In this document: positions 35,961-49,560 of the stretch, one piece after another
How the letters are laid out: every line of letters starts with the position of its first letter
Position numbering within the stretch: position 1 is the stretch's first letter
Notes under the pieces: generated by a model
Databases searched by the model: none
What the model saw: only the letters and a program-made list of their open reading frames with translations
Told to the model about the DNA's origin: nothing
Source of the DNA: Epiperipatus broadwayi
Lineage: Eukaryota > Onychophora > Udeonychophora > Euonychophora > Peripatidae
NCBI GenBank assembly: GCA_028023455.1
Contig: JAQFVV010006203.1
Location: 12,624,348 to 12,688,347, forward strand
Length of the DNA: 64,000 nucleotides
Direction of reading: 5' to 3'
Made by a program: the position numbers and the translations under genes

Positions 35961-38564
35961 CTATATAGTTGTGTTATATTATTATTTATGAGTTTGTAGC
36001 AACATTTGTTTATGTGTTAGAACACTTAAATGTATGTATATTTTTTTATTATTTCTAAAAATATTTTTTAATAGAAAGAATTGAAATTTTTATCCATTAT
36101 AGTTTGAATTCATAACTCATTAATCTTGATTTATGAAAAACTCTTGTAAATTGTAATTTGCTTTTTAAAAAAATAAAAAAGAGGGAAAGAAAATATATTT
36201 TTGTATTAAGAGAAAATTTTTTCTTTTTGTTTGTTTGTAAGGATAAAATCAAAAGTTGTTTTTATCTAGAAAATGAAGATATAATGGGTGATTTAATTAG
36301 CCAAGATGGAAACTATATAATTTCTAAAATTAGAAAAAGGTATACTTTAAAACATAAAAATTAAAAGAATGTATGTAAAGTATAATTAATGAGTTGTTGG
36401 ATGATGCAGTAATTCATAGGGGGATATTGAAATTGGTCCGATAAGTGAACCATGTGAGCTACCTACAAGGTGCAGAGAGGTCAGTTAAGTGCTTGCTTAT
36501 ACAAGTAATTGAACTGTCTATTGTTGCGGAGAGTTCATTGATTATTATATTTTGTTCCTGCTATCACCATTGGAGAGCAAAAGAAAGACAAAATGATAGT
36601 TGAAACTTAATCATTCATATGCGGCATTGCTATTAAAGAAATCTTGAAAAAAATTGTCGAAATTAAAAACAAGAAAAGATAGAATAACCATTTCTGTCAT
36701 AACTACAGCTATGGACCTCCAATGAAATGACACCATTGTTAGACACAAAGCAAAAGTTTCACAGAGCTCATAAATAGTCAACAAATCATCTCTCAATCTT
36801 GGAAAATCATAATAGAAAACTTTAAGCTGTATTTGACCAACTTACTATTCATAATTTGAAATTTGATGAAATTATAAGTAAAGCTGATTTTCTGTGGTAA
36901 AGTCTACCATGGGAAATATACGTACATGCAAACTATAGCCAAGTACCTTAGAAGAGATACCAGAGTGAAATGGCTTTATTATTTTGTCAAGTTTACCAAA
37001 CAATCACGGAGTAGACTACTAGCTATGGTACACTCACCTATTCATCCATGAAGTGCAGAAATGATTTAAGAGATGCCAGCATACCCTAATGGAAGAAGGA
37101 TTCTACCATGTGTATTGGTGAAAGGAAGCACTATCCATCCTATTGAGTGGTTATATGGTCCGCTTTGAAGTCGAGCCCAAATGGAAGTCAGAAGCTCAGA
37201 TGAGTGTATATTTTACAATATTAATTTTATGTTTCTCTAAATAATTTATTTTTGTCTTTGCTTATTATAACTATTAATCTTTTTTTATTTAATCTTTTAG
37301 AATGTGTATAATATTAGATAATACTTACATGTGTGTCTAACCTAGATCTGCCACATGCAGGATCCATCTATTTCCTAATCATTTAAATCACTATGGTGAC
37401 ATCTCATGTTGAGTGTCCTATGTCCGTATTTTTTATACATCACTTTATATGTCCAAAATAAAGAGACGTAGATGTTTGTCATATATAAAATATAATGTGA
37501 GCATGAGAATATTGATGTGCCCATAATATTAATATTTATAAATTGAAGAAATAGACTTTACACATACATGTAAACCCTGAAATAGACTTTACACATACAT
37601 GTAAACCCTGAATTATTTTTCCTTTTAAATACATTTGTTGTATATATTTAATTTATTAGTTTGTTACTTTTAAAGTGGGAAGGGGTGTATAGACCACATT
37701 CATTATGCGATCATCTTAAAATATTTTTTTTGAAAGAAAAGAAAAAAATATATTTTTTTTATATGTGTGTTTTCTATAAATAAATATCCAATTTGATCAA
37801 TCAATGTCACATTATGTAAGCCAAAAGGCCATAATTTATATAACTGAAAGCATAAATATAAAATTTTCCATTATTTAAAATATTAACTATATTAAATTTA
37901 TTTTTATTTATGTACTTGGTGGAAGGAAATAGGAAAAATATTAACATTATATTTTATATTTAAATCATTTGCTGCATAATTTATTTACTTTGATAAATTA
38001 TCTACTTGTAGTATATAACTATTATAGTCATAGAATCTGAGAACCGAACCGCTTATTAACCTGAGATAGGAGAAAAGTAAACCATATAATGAGCTAGTTA
38101 TTGGGATACCTTACCGGGAAGTTGGATTGTTTCATGCTTATGTCTGTATTTATTAACCTATTAAGATATATGATAGTGGTCATCTATATTTGCATACTCT
38201 CTCGGAAAAAAAAGGAATCAATAATAAATTTCTTTATCGAGGGTGGTGTGTAAAGTCTGGATTACAATATTCCAGTATTTTCAAAGGTGTGCAAAGCAAA
38301 AAAAAAAGTGACCAACATGTAGATAATCAGACAATAGTGAGATATTTAACAAGAAAAATTTTGATTGACCTAATTTAGGTTGAATCTCCTTCCTCTAATA
38401 ATTCTTTTGAAATATTTTTTTATATTTAGTCAACAATATTTTTGGGAAATTATTATCGACCTTTCATTTAATAACAATGTCACTTCATGCTCAGTGAGTA
38501 TATAGGCCAAAATATATGTCAGACTGGAGTAAAAGATTTCAGACTGGTACCATAGTGTGTGTGC
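35961..38564. other. Mostly unassigned intron sequence
   Basis: A slightly GC-richer part (36,400-37,210) translates on the plus strand with few stops (for example WLYYFVKFTKQ and YPNGRRILPCVLVKG near 36,970-37,130), suggesting a decayed coding element that I do not recognise. The rest is AT-rich. Confidence 0.3.
37548..37609 (+). repeat. Perfect 31-bp tandem duplication
   Basis: gaaatagactttacacatac plus 11 more bases occurs twice back to back without a mismatch, so it is a very recent event. Confidence 0.95.
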
Positions 38565-41129
38565 ATATATACATAAAATAAAGGAAAAGTTGAAATAAAC
38601 ACTGATATAAATTGTAGTAGATATTTTTGACACTCACTGAAATAAAAATAATAAATAAAGGGTTAAATAACTCTGGATTTAAAATAATATTTTATTTTAA
38701 AATTAAATATTTAAAAAAGGTTTGATAAATAAAAATTAATAATGTTATTCTGATTTTGGAAATTTAAAAATAAGCACATTTTCTAATAATTGTAAAAATG
38801 TCTATTTTTGAAATCTTTTAATTAATTTGTAAAGTTCTATTATCTAAATAAAAACATGTATGTAGATTTCAAAGGATTGAAATTAATTGAAATCAACTTT
38901 TTTCAATCACACTTTGATAAAAATGTCAAGCTTCTTTTCAAAAGGATTAGACAGATTGAAAACAGTCACTATGTTTTTATCACATGACCCAACCAAGATT
39001 ATAAAAAGACTGATAAAAAAATATCAATTAGTTTTGCTTGCAATTTTGTAAGAGTTTGCCAGAAGAATCAGGTTTTAATATTTTAAGCAGTGGCCAGGCC
39101 AACTGCAAAGTTTTGCTTTTTTATTTTTGAAAAGCATTAGCAGAAGAGCTAGCTGTAAAGTTGACTAAAATATTTTGTGAAGAATTGGTAACTGTAGCAG
39201 AGAATGGCAACAGTAAAGCTAGCTGCAGAGATGGCTAGTAGAATTATGCAAAAAACTGCCATGAGGATGTAAGAATATGAGGAAGTAACTGCTCTTCAGT
39301 TCAATAGTGGAGTTTGAATTCACATGGAGGTATGACCACTTCTTTGTGTTCAAATGCAAAGCCTTAAATATGTTCTGGAAGAGAGCTTGCTGACCTATAG
39401 CTTACCAAATCCAAGACTAGGGAACCAACTGCTGAAGAGAGAAAGCCAACCATACCTGAATTATATACTTTTACCTGATGTTGACAATTGCCAGGATTGA
39501 CCAAAAAACAGTTTGCCCAAGAGAAACACCAGCTGAATAAAGAAGTACTTATTCATATGCTGCTGTGTCTATATACAGAGAAGCACAGATAAATGTTTAT
39601 ACAAAAGTGGGTTGTTTTTAAATAATTCATTTGGAAGACATTTTAAGTCTATATTTTTAAATTTAAAGACATTTATAATTAGTTAAGGGGTAACCTAATA
39701 AAAAGCTTTCTAACCTTTTGAAAATTGACTATACTTTTTTTTAAAAGAATAAAAGAAATCTGTAATAGAATTTGATAAGCTGATTTTTTTAAATATTGAT
39801 ACACACATATATATGTAAATTTTATGTATATTCAAAATGGAATTATTAATTATAAAAATTATTGTTACTTTTTGTTTGACAAAATTAAATTTGTTAATAA
39901 TCTGTGCAATTCTATGTACATGTTTTATTAAACTTAGCACAAGTATTTGTATTATTTAAAATATAATTTAAAAGCTTAAGCATGTATTATTGTAGAACAG
40001 GTTTAATATGTTCAGAAATTTCATGCACATGCATGTATGTGTGTGTATATCTGTCAATTGTATTGTAAATACCAATACTTGTCAATTATAACACATAGGG
40101 TAAAATTTAATAATTTTTTGGTCACTATTGAATATCAATTGAAATATATTAATTGTATATTAGAAATCACGCATCTGTGCACCTATATGTGTAAATCAAT
40201 GTAACAATTTGAATTTTGAATAGTAATTTTGTAAATAGCAATGTGATCATTTGAAATTTTGTATTGTAATCAAAATCAGAAAGCTTATATGTGTGTAATC
40301 TTATTTTTATAACCTTAATTTCAATTTTTTATTTTTATTATTAATAAACTTGTATTCAACTGTTAAAAATTGTATTGCATCATCTCTTGGTCGCATACAG
40401 TAATAGAGCTTGTGTTCTCTGAGCTAGATTTGTCTATGGGATGAATAAATGGGGATGTGTTTTAGTGCTTTGGGGCATCCAGAGATGATCAATCATCATT
40501 CTGGTTGGTGCATAAGATTAGACTTTTTAAAGCCTATGCACTACCTTTCATTTTAGTTTAATCTTTTTAGAATTCAAGTTTACAGTTGGCCAGTACATTG
40601 ATGGTACTTAAGTGCACAGAGCATTGATGATGATCAGCCTGCTTTAATGTCCTAGCATTGTTGTTTTGATTCTTAGGATTTCTGATTATTGTATATTCTG
40701 ATGGATGAGCACTAGGTTGGTACATCCAAGTTATGTGTAAATAATAGTCCAAGATGTCAAAGGCTCAATAGTTGGCCTGATCTACAGGGTACCCATTTCT
40801 GGTCCAGTCACAAGATTGACTGTTGATTTATTGTACTGATTTATTTTAATTGTTGATAATTCATGATAATGAATAGTTTATTTAGAATATTACTGATATT
40901 TACTTTTTGATAATTGATATATTATTGATGTATTAATTATTAGTTGCTCTTCTAAAGAGTGACTGGATGATCTCACAGAGATCTCTTGATCTCATGTGTC
41001 TTTTAAATATCTTATTATTTATATATACTTTTGTAAATTATTGATTTTGTATTTAATTTACTAGGGGTTGATGATGATTTACCATCACCCCAGGTATGAT
41101 CTTTTTTGATACCACCCCATCCCATTACA
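38565..41129 (+). mobile_element. Long LTR-like repeat, copy B
   Basis: Shares the ordered blocks of copy A without the RTE insert and ends at cccattaca. The 5' TGTAACC start is missing; similarity begins about 38,565. The sequence after 40,510 is not clearly matched in copy A, so the 3' limit is uncertain. Confidence 0.6.
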
Positions 41130-41479
41130 ATATTAAGATATAAATATTGTAAATGTTATAAGCACATCCATTAAAATATATCTTATGAGATATTCATTTA
41201 AAAATATAAATGTAGAGGTGCAATCTATGATTCAGGTTTTAGGCTATGTCTTAGCTTGATGGCAACATTATTATCAGATATTTCTTCTACAAAAAGGTAA
41301 TGTTCTATCTCTGTTCATATATCAGGACAAAAAGTTTGTGCACTCTTTTATACAAGTGGTTTACCTATGAATAATAAGTACCACATTGATCTAAAACAAT
41401 TAGAGTTAATTATTCATATGAAGAAAGCCAGTATAAAATCCTAACCAGTAATATAATGTTAACTTTCTCATATAATAAT

Positions 41480-41625
41480 TGTAATATAGGGAATATGCCA
41501 ATAGCTCAAACATGCTCTTATTTAATAAGTGTGGTAAGAGAAAATATTTAAAATCTCTATCTAGAATATTTTTATCCCCAGACCAATTGGTTTCAAGCTT
41601 ATGGCTCATCTCAGTGAGGAGCTAC
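41480..41625 (+). repeat. Third copy of the arm of the 42.95-kb hairpin
   Basis: gtaatatagggaatatgccaatagctcaaac and ttatttaataagtg, tctagaatattt, ccccagaccaatt and atggctcat occur in the same order as in 42,810-42,945. Confidence 0.8.
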
Positions 41626-42809
41626 AACATTCAGATACAAGGTCTAAAATATCAATTCAAAACCCAGCAGTTATTTAATACGTAACTATTGAAAAGAAAA
41701 TCTGAAATTTTCAGACATTAAAATGTCTTTAAATCTGGCTCTCTAACTCAAATAACTATATGGGACTGAACCAAATTCAGATCTATCATAAATTAATAGT
41801 CTCAATATCACCAAAGCCTTAAAGGTAAAATTATAAGAATCAATAAAGCAAGTCATATATAACATAACATTGCTTTAAAAAGCTTGTACACCTGGGTATC
41901 GTTTTACGCGATAAAAATCGTGCAAAAATAGATGTAACTTACCTTGAAAAAGGGGGGATATGGACTGTGATTTTTCAAAAATCGCATAAAAGCAAAGCAC
42001 CAACGTAAAATTACTTTAAAATTCACGTGCAAAAAAAATAAAATATGACTAATAAAAAATTTCAAATTTGAAAAAAATTGATACAAGACAAACTTTTTTT
42101 AACTATAATATTTAATTTTATTCAAAACAATATATTTTTTATGCATAATTTACAGTAATTTATATTTTTTATACACGTTTTAATTATTATCACTATTTGC
42201 CGATAAACAGGTTCATTTGCAAACTGGTAAAAAATCAGATTCTTCACAAGAGGAAATACAACTAGCACCAATGTCACTTTCATGTTGTGCTTAATGGTTT
42301 TCTAGTGACAACGTAATTAGTAATTAATCTAACAACTAAAAATTAAATTCTTATTTTTGTCTTTAATTTTTTAATTTTAATTGTGCCCACTACTATTACT
42401 TACCTTTTAAAAATAAACTTGCGGACACTAAATGATTAATAATTGATTACATTCTTTTTTAAAAAGCAAAAACAGAATGTGAGTTAAAATGCAAAATTAA
42501 CATGCACAATGTTTGAACAAATTTACATTATAATCTTGTAAAATTTAATGTGGGTATACATAAAATGTGGAAATCATGATTTTAATTTCATTATTGCATA
42601 AAATCTTACTATTATAAAGCACTGAAAATATTGAAATTACTAAGATGAAAGTCGAATTCCAATAATGTGCTATTACTTTCAATATGATGTAAGTGCACAA
42701 AATTTATTATTTAAAGTAATAGCGCATTATCGGAGTTTGACTTCTGAAGAAACATGAATCGTGTTAAATAAATCCACATAAAACAAGACCCATGTGTATT
42801 TACAGATAT

Positions 42810-43086
42810 GTAATATAGGGAGCATACCAATAGCTCAAACAAGCTCTTATTTAATAAGTGCAGTAAGAGACAATATTTAAAATCTATATCTAGAATATTC
42901 TTTCCCCAGACCAATTAGTTTTGAGCATATGGCTCACTTCAATGAGGAATGAGCCATAAGCTTGAAACCAATTGATATGGGGATAAGAGTATTCTAGATA
43001 GAGATTTTAAATATTTTCTCTTACTGCATTTATTAAATAAGAGCTTGTTTGAGCTATTGGTACACTCTCTATATTACATATTTGTA
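42810..43086. repeat. Large inverted repeat (hairpin)
   Basis: The left arm (tgtaatatagggagcatacc to atggctcact) is followed within ~10 bp by its inverse (atgagccata to ctctatattacata), arms ~130 bp. Outer blocks aataaagcaagtcatatat (41,848) and atatgacttgctttatt (43,122) are also inverse copies, so the hairpin may be one end of a larger 41.48-43.14 kb element. Confidence 0.85.
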
Positions 43087-43388
43087 AAGACAAGCTTTTT
43101 AAAAGCAATGAAATGCTATATATGACTTGCTTTATTGATAATTATATAATAATTGATATTTTTTACATCTCTTTCAAGGAACATCAAGATTAATCGATAT
43201 ATGATATCCTACAAAATAAATAAGTTTATATATTTTATTACTTTTTTTGCTTTATTCAGTTACTATATGAAACATTATAATATTCAGAATCCAATATTTT
43301 TTATTAATTTATTATTACATTTTGCATTATCTAATATTGAAATCCTTTTCTTAATTATTTCAAATTATTTAGTTTATTTAAACTTTTT

Positions 43389-43412
43389 AATATATATATA
43401 TATATATATATT
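43389..43412. repeat. (TA)12 microsatellite
   Basis: Uninterrupted TA run inside very AT-rich sequence. The 100-codon frame across it is spurious. Confidence 0.95.
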
Positions 43413-46400
43413 CCATCCACAAATGCATCATCCATATATTGAGCATATCCTGTAATATTTCCCTGTATCTGAATCTTATAAGGCAAAATTATCAATCAGC
43501 CGCTTGTATTTATATATAAACTTCATAGAATACATGTAATAGTAATAAATATATAAATCACAGTAACTTAATTTTGAACATGAAAATAATAATAGATTTG
43601 AAGACGCAAATGTCTATAATTAATTCCCATAATGCACTATTTCAGTTTATCCCCAAGCTTTATGAAGTTTTATATAGTATATTGACAAACTATTTTTTCT
43701 GTCATTTATTATTTAATATTTTAAAAATAAAATTTATCATGATTTATATATTTATTGTAATTGTACAAATCGATTGCATATAGAATCATTGGCATTAGAA
43801 GATTACCTTGTCATGAAGTTATTAAAGAGAGCTTAACAAATGTAAATGTATAAAATTTATTAAGAGAGCTTATCAAAATAATATAATAAATTGATTTACA
43901 CATTTTATAAATTGCCATTTATGTGTCATGGCATGCAATTACATCGGTTAAGAAATAAAAAAAAATCTGTTTATAAAGTTAGGAAATATTTTGTAGAAAT
44001 ATATTATGTAAAATTAAAAAAGGGGAAATTATAATTGTAATGTAAGCTAAGAAAGAAAAATAGTTAATTTATTTAAGTTTTATATATATAGTGTTCCATC
44101 TGTAAAGCGCATGTGCCGTGGTTTAAGCTATGTTATTATTTATAAATGAACTGAGTAGTTTTATAAAAAATAAAATAAAGTGAGAGAAGATGTAAAGAAA
44201 TAATTTGCCTTTTTGTGTATGATAAATCTGATGGTAAATTCAAATATTTTATTGGAATTTATATAGAACTAAAATTGAATAAACTAGGAAATAGATTTCA
44301 AAATTCGATCTCAATTTCCTTTCTTCTTTCTCTCTAATCAGCATGAACAAATAAACTATTTGCAAAATAATCATCTGAATGTGAAAGCAAAAACATGTTT
44401 TGCTCCGCTGAATCTGAATAAAATTGTTTTATAAAATATTCCAATATAAATTAATACAGAATGATGAATATATTATTACAAAAAATCCATACCTGACAAA
44501 TAAATAACTATGCCACAAATTTAGATACTAATCACTTAAACCCAAGTTTTTTGATTTCCTGGTGAAAATGAATTTGGAGGTCTTACCCACCAACCATTTT
44601 CACAACTATAGAAAACACATTCAGTTATATGAAGATTACTGTAGTTTTTGCAGAAAGGAATCAAAAACACAGTCACATTTTTCTCTTTTGTCCCAGTCTT
44701 GATAAGGTTATGGCTGAGATACTGGCTATATTTAAGAATAAACATAGAGATATTAAATATCTATTTGAAAATTTTAGTTAAGGTTTTTTTTTCACATGTA
44801 CTTGCCAGTATTTGTGTTCTATATGCAACAAAATGCATGTTTTTACAATAACAACCCAGGAATGCACCCAAATGCATTTAGAGGTAATCTTAAAATTATA
44901 AGAGAAAGAGGTAAAACAGTTACTGAATACAAAATATACATAGACAGCTTATCAATTCTCTCTCAAAATCCAAAGCTACAACATAACACACTTCATTTAA
45001 GAATTAAAAAATTTATGTATATAAATAATTGCTGTGAACCACATAGAATCTCCATCTTGTACATATATTTCTGACTCGTGTAATAATTTAATTGGGTTTT
45101 TTAATTAAACTTTTAACAATGGACATTACATGTGGACAAAGGATAAAATGAAATCAATATTTTTTTGCCTAATAATGAATAAAGTACCTTTGAAATATCA
45201 ATTAATACAGAGTTAAATAGTTGTCAAGTGCTATAAACATGTTTATCAAAGTAACAAAAATAAATATCATTAAAGACTTAGGGTGATGGGATAAAGTGTT
45301 CTTACTTTGGGGAAAAAATATAAATAGATATGAAAAACAATAGTAATTTAGTTTGATTCAGAGAAGGCAACAGTGCAGTTGATTCCACAAACAGAGGAGA
45401 AAATGTCAATTGAGAAGAAAAATGGTTGTTACCAGAAAGAAAGGAGAAAAGATGTAGAATGATAACCAGCCAAAGATTAAGACTTATGCAGTAGCGTTTG
45501 AAAAAGAAAATCTGACATTAATGATATTTTCCTACAAAATAGCTTTACATTGCTGACTGTTTAAAAAGTATTTTTAAATGTTACATTCAGCTCAGCAATT
45601 ATAGCAATATTTGCTATCAGAAGATGATTCACTATGTGGGATTAAAGACTTCAAAACACTAACAATCAAAACTTTGAACTAACAAATTTTTATCTAGATA
45701 TAAATGCTGGTTATGCATCAGATAAATTTTGCCTGCTTATAAGAAAAAACCCATGCCATAAAAAAAAATAAAACTCTGTCATAAGATCTACTGTATATTT
45801 ATTTGCATGTAGTGAGACCATTATCATTGTCTGTCATCACTGATGCCCAATGAGGGCAATTAAAATAAGGACTGAATTTATAAATACCATTTACAATGAT
45901 GTGTGTGAAATGCATGGTGTAAGCTTATAAAATATCAACAAAAAACAGTAGTTAAAATATTTTATTATACGAGTAAAATTTTCCTTTTATTATAAATACA
46001 ACATCTTACTTAATATTAATAAGGATTTTTGCATATTTATCTTTACATTTAAATTTAATATTTGTTACTTTTAATATTTTGTAATCTTTATTGTATGATT
46101 TTATAGTAATTGTAAATATATAAGCAATACTTTATTTATTTTATAATCAGTATAAACAAATACAGGTGCCAAACTTATATAATTAATATAGCACTAAACC
46201 TCAGAAGTCATGCAATCCTCTAGGAGATATACTGAGATAATGAAAATACATCAAAATGATGATAATCAGAGATGGTAATGTATCTAAAAGTGTTCTTTTT
46301 GTAAGGAAAATAGCACCTAAGATTAATTTAAATTGGTTCTAAAAAAACGAATTTTAAAAATTGCTTTTGGAATAATTATGTTCAATTTAACTTTCAGAGT

Positions 46401-47446
46401 TCTAATGACATTTTGATTATCATTACCACAGTGCTTTAATATAGTTGGAGTAAACCATTACACTTTGATAATGCAGGTATCAAATATAGAATTATATATA
46501 AATGTAATAATTAGTGTTACAATGTATAAATGCATTTGTTTATTTATTAGTGCTATAAAATAATAAAATTACATGTGAAAAATATAAACAAAAGATATTA
46601 ACAAAAAATAAAACAATATATAAAAGAAAGAACTTAATTAAATTGTGGAAAAAAAAAGCTAGAAGTATCCAAGTTAATATTACTATTATTATTTTGAAAA
46701 ATTAGAATATGATCGTTTTTTTTTTTTTAAAAATGAAGTTGCTAATTTTTTTCTTGTTTTTTTTTTTTTGAAATGAGCACTGAATGATTTTAATAAACTG
46801 GCAAAAATACAATATGTAAATAATATTAAACATTATTGTATGAAGTTTCAGTCACACTTTAATTGTTTAGATAAAAATAAATATTATAATAAATGTGATG
46901 TGATGGAATTGTGTTGATTGCCAAAGCATATAGTAAATGCAATATAAACCACTAAACATCACACAATCACCATTTCTTATACTTGCTCATAACTGTTATT
47001 AAAACAGGCAAAACTTCCCTTTACAGTAGTGCCACTATGAGATTGGGGATATCGAATGAGTAGGCACTAGATAGGGATTTTATGCACAAGCCTCTGGCAT
47101 CCATTGATTACTCTGGCTTGCACTGGGTGGCACTACCGTATGGAGAGTTTTGCCAGTTTTAAATGCAATATAAACAAATTTTCGTGGGTTTTTTTCCAGA
47201 TAATTTGTTTTTCTTATAAAAAGTAGATAAATTATATAGTGTCTCATGCAGATGCAGTTTAGTGATTTAAGAAATCATTAAAGTTATGAGGGGTAGCTCT
47301 AAAACTTAAGATTTGAGGATAAAAACTGTTTTCAATGACAATCAAATATTGTTTATTTAAATACGGTATTGCTTAGTTACTTAATAAATCTTGGATAAAT
47401 AAACTAACTTAGCATACATTTTATTTATTTACAATTTTATTCTTAG
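43413..47446. other. Distal part of P450 intron 1, no gene seen
   Basis: AT-rich, with a few short frames (44,796-45,074 the longest) that have no family resemblance or splice logic. No repeat partner recognised in the window. Confidence 0.45.
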
Positions 47447-47959
47447 GAATTTTTTTTTCAAGTGAAAATCATTGGAAAGAACAAAGAAGATTTGCGTTGT
47501 CAACTTTAAGAGATTTTGGTTTTGGAAAATCGAGTTTAGAGGATAGAATAATTCAAGAAGCCCAATTTCTAATAAATGAGATAAGTGCAACAAATGGAGA
47601 ACCTTTTGATCCTCAGCTATTCTTCTATAAGTGTGTCAGCAATGTAATTTTATCTTTAACTTGCAATAAAAGAATGGATTACAATGATAAGGCCTATGAA
47701 AGCATGTTGGAAAACATTGACAATGTTGTTAATGGATCTCAAATGACCAGTCCAATTAACTTCTTGCCATCACTACGATTTCTCTTTAAAAGTTGGTATT
47801 CATTTTCAAAAGGAGTTATAGAAGTAAAAACATTTCTACAAAAGATCATTAAGGAACATGAAGAGCATCACGATGCTAATAACAATCAGGATTACATCGA
47901 TGTTTTTCTAGAAAAGAAATACAAAATGGAAAAATCAGATGCTAAAACAACATTTACGA
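47447..47959 (+). CDS. Cytochrome P450 (CYP2-like), coding exon 2
   Basis: The acceptor ttcttag|ga adds GA to the G left by exon 1 and restores Gly119, giving YHG-IFFSSENHWKEQRRFALSTLRDFG across the joint, an almost textbook CYP2 C-helix region. Residues 120-289 are complete; Asn290 is split. The C-helix WxxxR that contacts a haem propionate is W128/R132. FGFGKSSLEDRI and NGEPFDP follow, typical of CYP2 helices D-E. Residues near NFLPSLRFL correspond to the F-G region that usually shapes the substrate pocket. HEEHHDANNNQDYIDVFLEKKYKM leads toward helix I. The donor is tttacga|gtaagt, phase 1. There is no internal stop or frameshift, which argues for a functional gene. It is separated from exon 1 by 22,201 bp, so it could be missed or annotated as a separate partial gene. 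Confidence 0.95.
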
Positions 47960-48409
47960 GTAAGTATTTTTTTTCTTTTAATTATAATTGTAATTAAACA
48001 TTACAACTAAAATTATAACAACAGCAAATTCTAAAAATACAGTAATGGTAACCAGTGCATGTCTTAGTAATCGATGGTGATGCCAGGTATGATTCAATTG
48101 GTACAACATTGATAATAATAGTAAGTAACTGTGAATGTGAAATAATAAAACCCAGATATATGCTTATATTTTTTACTTGTAAAAATCTTTGATTTAAAAT
48201 ATATGACATATATAATTTAATTTTTTAGCTGCTTGATTGTTTAATTGTCCTTCTAGTAATAGTTTTATTAAACTTAATTTTTTTTAGAAAAAAAAATTAC
48301 TTTATTCTTTATTAAAATTTGAAATATAGGCATTCTTATACCTGGATCTTAATTGTAAATATAGGAGTCCATTAAAGTATAAATATTTGCTATTTTAATA
48401 TAGACTGAG

Positions 48410-48705
48410 CACTGATTATATATGTGTGTGTAAGAGATGATAATCTGGACCAACTGATGAGTGCTGGTGTAGCACGAAATATGTATATTGGTGATTGTTT
48501 ATCTTTTTTACATGTGTGTGGTCATGTATATCAGTACTATGAGATAGTGTGGATAGTTGAAGGTTGCTTGTAAGTCTGAGTTCAAATACTCTACATTTAT
48601 TAATCATAATTTTAAAATAATGCTGGGATTCTGATACATATTTATCATCATCAATGCTCTGCCCATATGGTACCAAGAATGTACAGGCCAACTATAAACT
48701 AATTT
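48410..48705 (-). repeat. Member of the 21-kb foldback repeat family
   Basis: gagcactgattatatatgtg, gataatctggaccaactgat, tattggtgattgtttatct correspond to the minus-oriented units at 22.1-22.8 kb. The distal 48,647-48,703 part (tcatcatcaatgctctg, gtacaggccaactata) is also matched by the inverse of 40,570-40,628. Confidence 0.8.
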
Positions 48706-49560
48706 GTACTCTATAAAAAATGGACCTTAATGGTGATTCTGATTTTTACACTATCCAGAGAATTATCTGGATGTCCAAACAAAAACCTAAATCCTCACAT
48801 ATAAATATATAGTCTGTTATTTGCTCTAGAACTAAGCATCAAAAGAATCTGGGACTATGGCAGTGAACAAAAGAAATATAAATACATTCATTTAATCTAT
48901 TTTAATTGAAATAATTTTATTGGGATAATTTACAAATTCCTTAAAACTATATGTTATGAGGAAATCAAGTCACACATATTTAGAACCCATAAAACATATA
49001 GCTGAAGGAATAAAGATGTAAATACATTTTTTAACAATTTAATGAAATTAGCTAACAAATTAATTACAAAAATTGAGAAAAGATATAATATGGTAGTTCC
49101 AAGTTTAACACATTTTTAAGTGCATATATCTTCATATAATACATAAGGTTAACCTATTGATTCTAAATACTAAATTATCATTTACTGTCATTAAGTTTTT
49201 ATAAATAAAGCTGGAAAACAACATTTCACCAAAAGAGATAATAAAATTTTAAATTAGCTAAAACCCTCTTTTACAATTTTGGAGAGAAAATAAAATTAAA
49301 TAATAAAAATTATTAATTACTACCAATTATGACTTGTATTAAAGTTTTTTGTAAACGTAGATGTACACACCCAATATTTTTTTACCATGATATTTTTTCC
49401 TGAGTTATTCTTTGATAGTTGTAATTTTTATTCTCTTTCATGTTGTTTTTTTCTTATAAGCTTCAAATGTTGAGCTTAACCCCTTTTTTGGAATTCTATT
49501 TAACTTTTTTTTTATAGCCAAATTTAGTACTCCCTTATTACTAGTTGTAGGAGAAGACGT

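Larger units (their letters stand above)
25246..47446 (+). other. P450 intron 1 (22.2 kb, repeat-filled)
   Basis: Starts gtaag and ends ttcttag; the splice restores Gly119 in frame. It holds a 273-bp duplication, LINE fragments on both strands, an RTE 3' fragment, long LTR-like repeats, an inverted repeat around 42.95 kb and (TA)n. No additional P450 exon fragment or other host gene is visible inside it. Confidence 0.9.

Noticed and set aside
43153-43455. 100-residue membrane-like protein
   Set aside because: Composed of Ile/Tyr/Phe/Asn codons from AT-rich sequence and runs through a (TA)12 tract.
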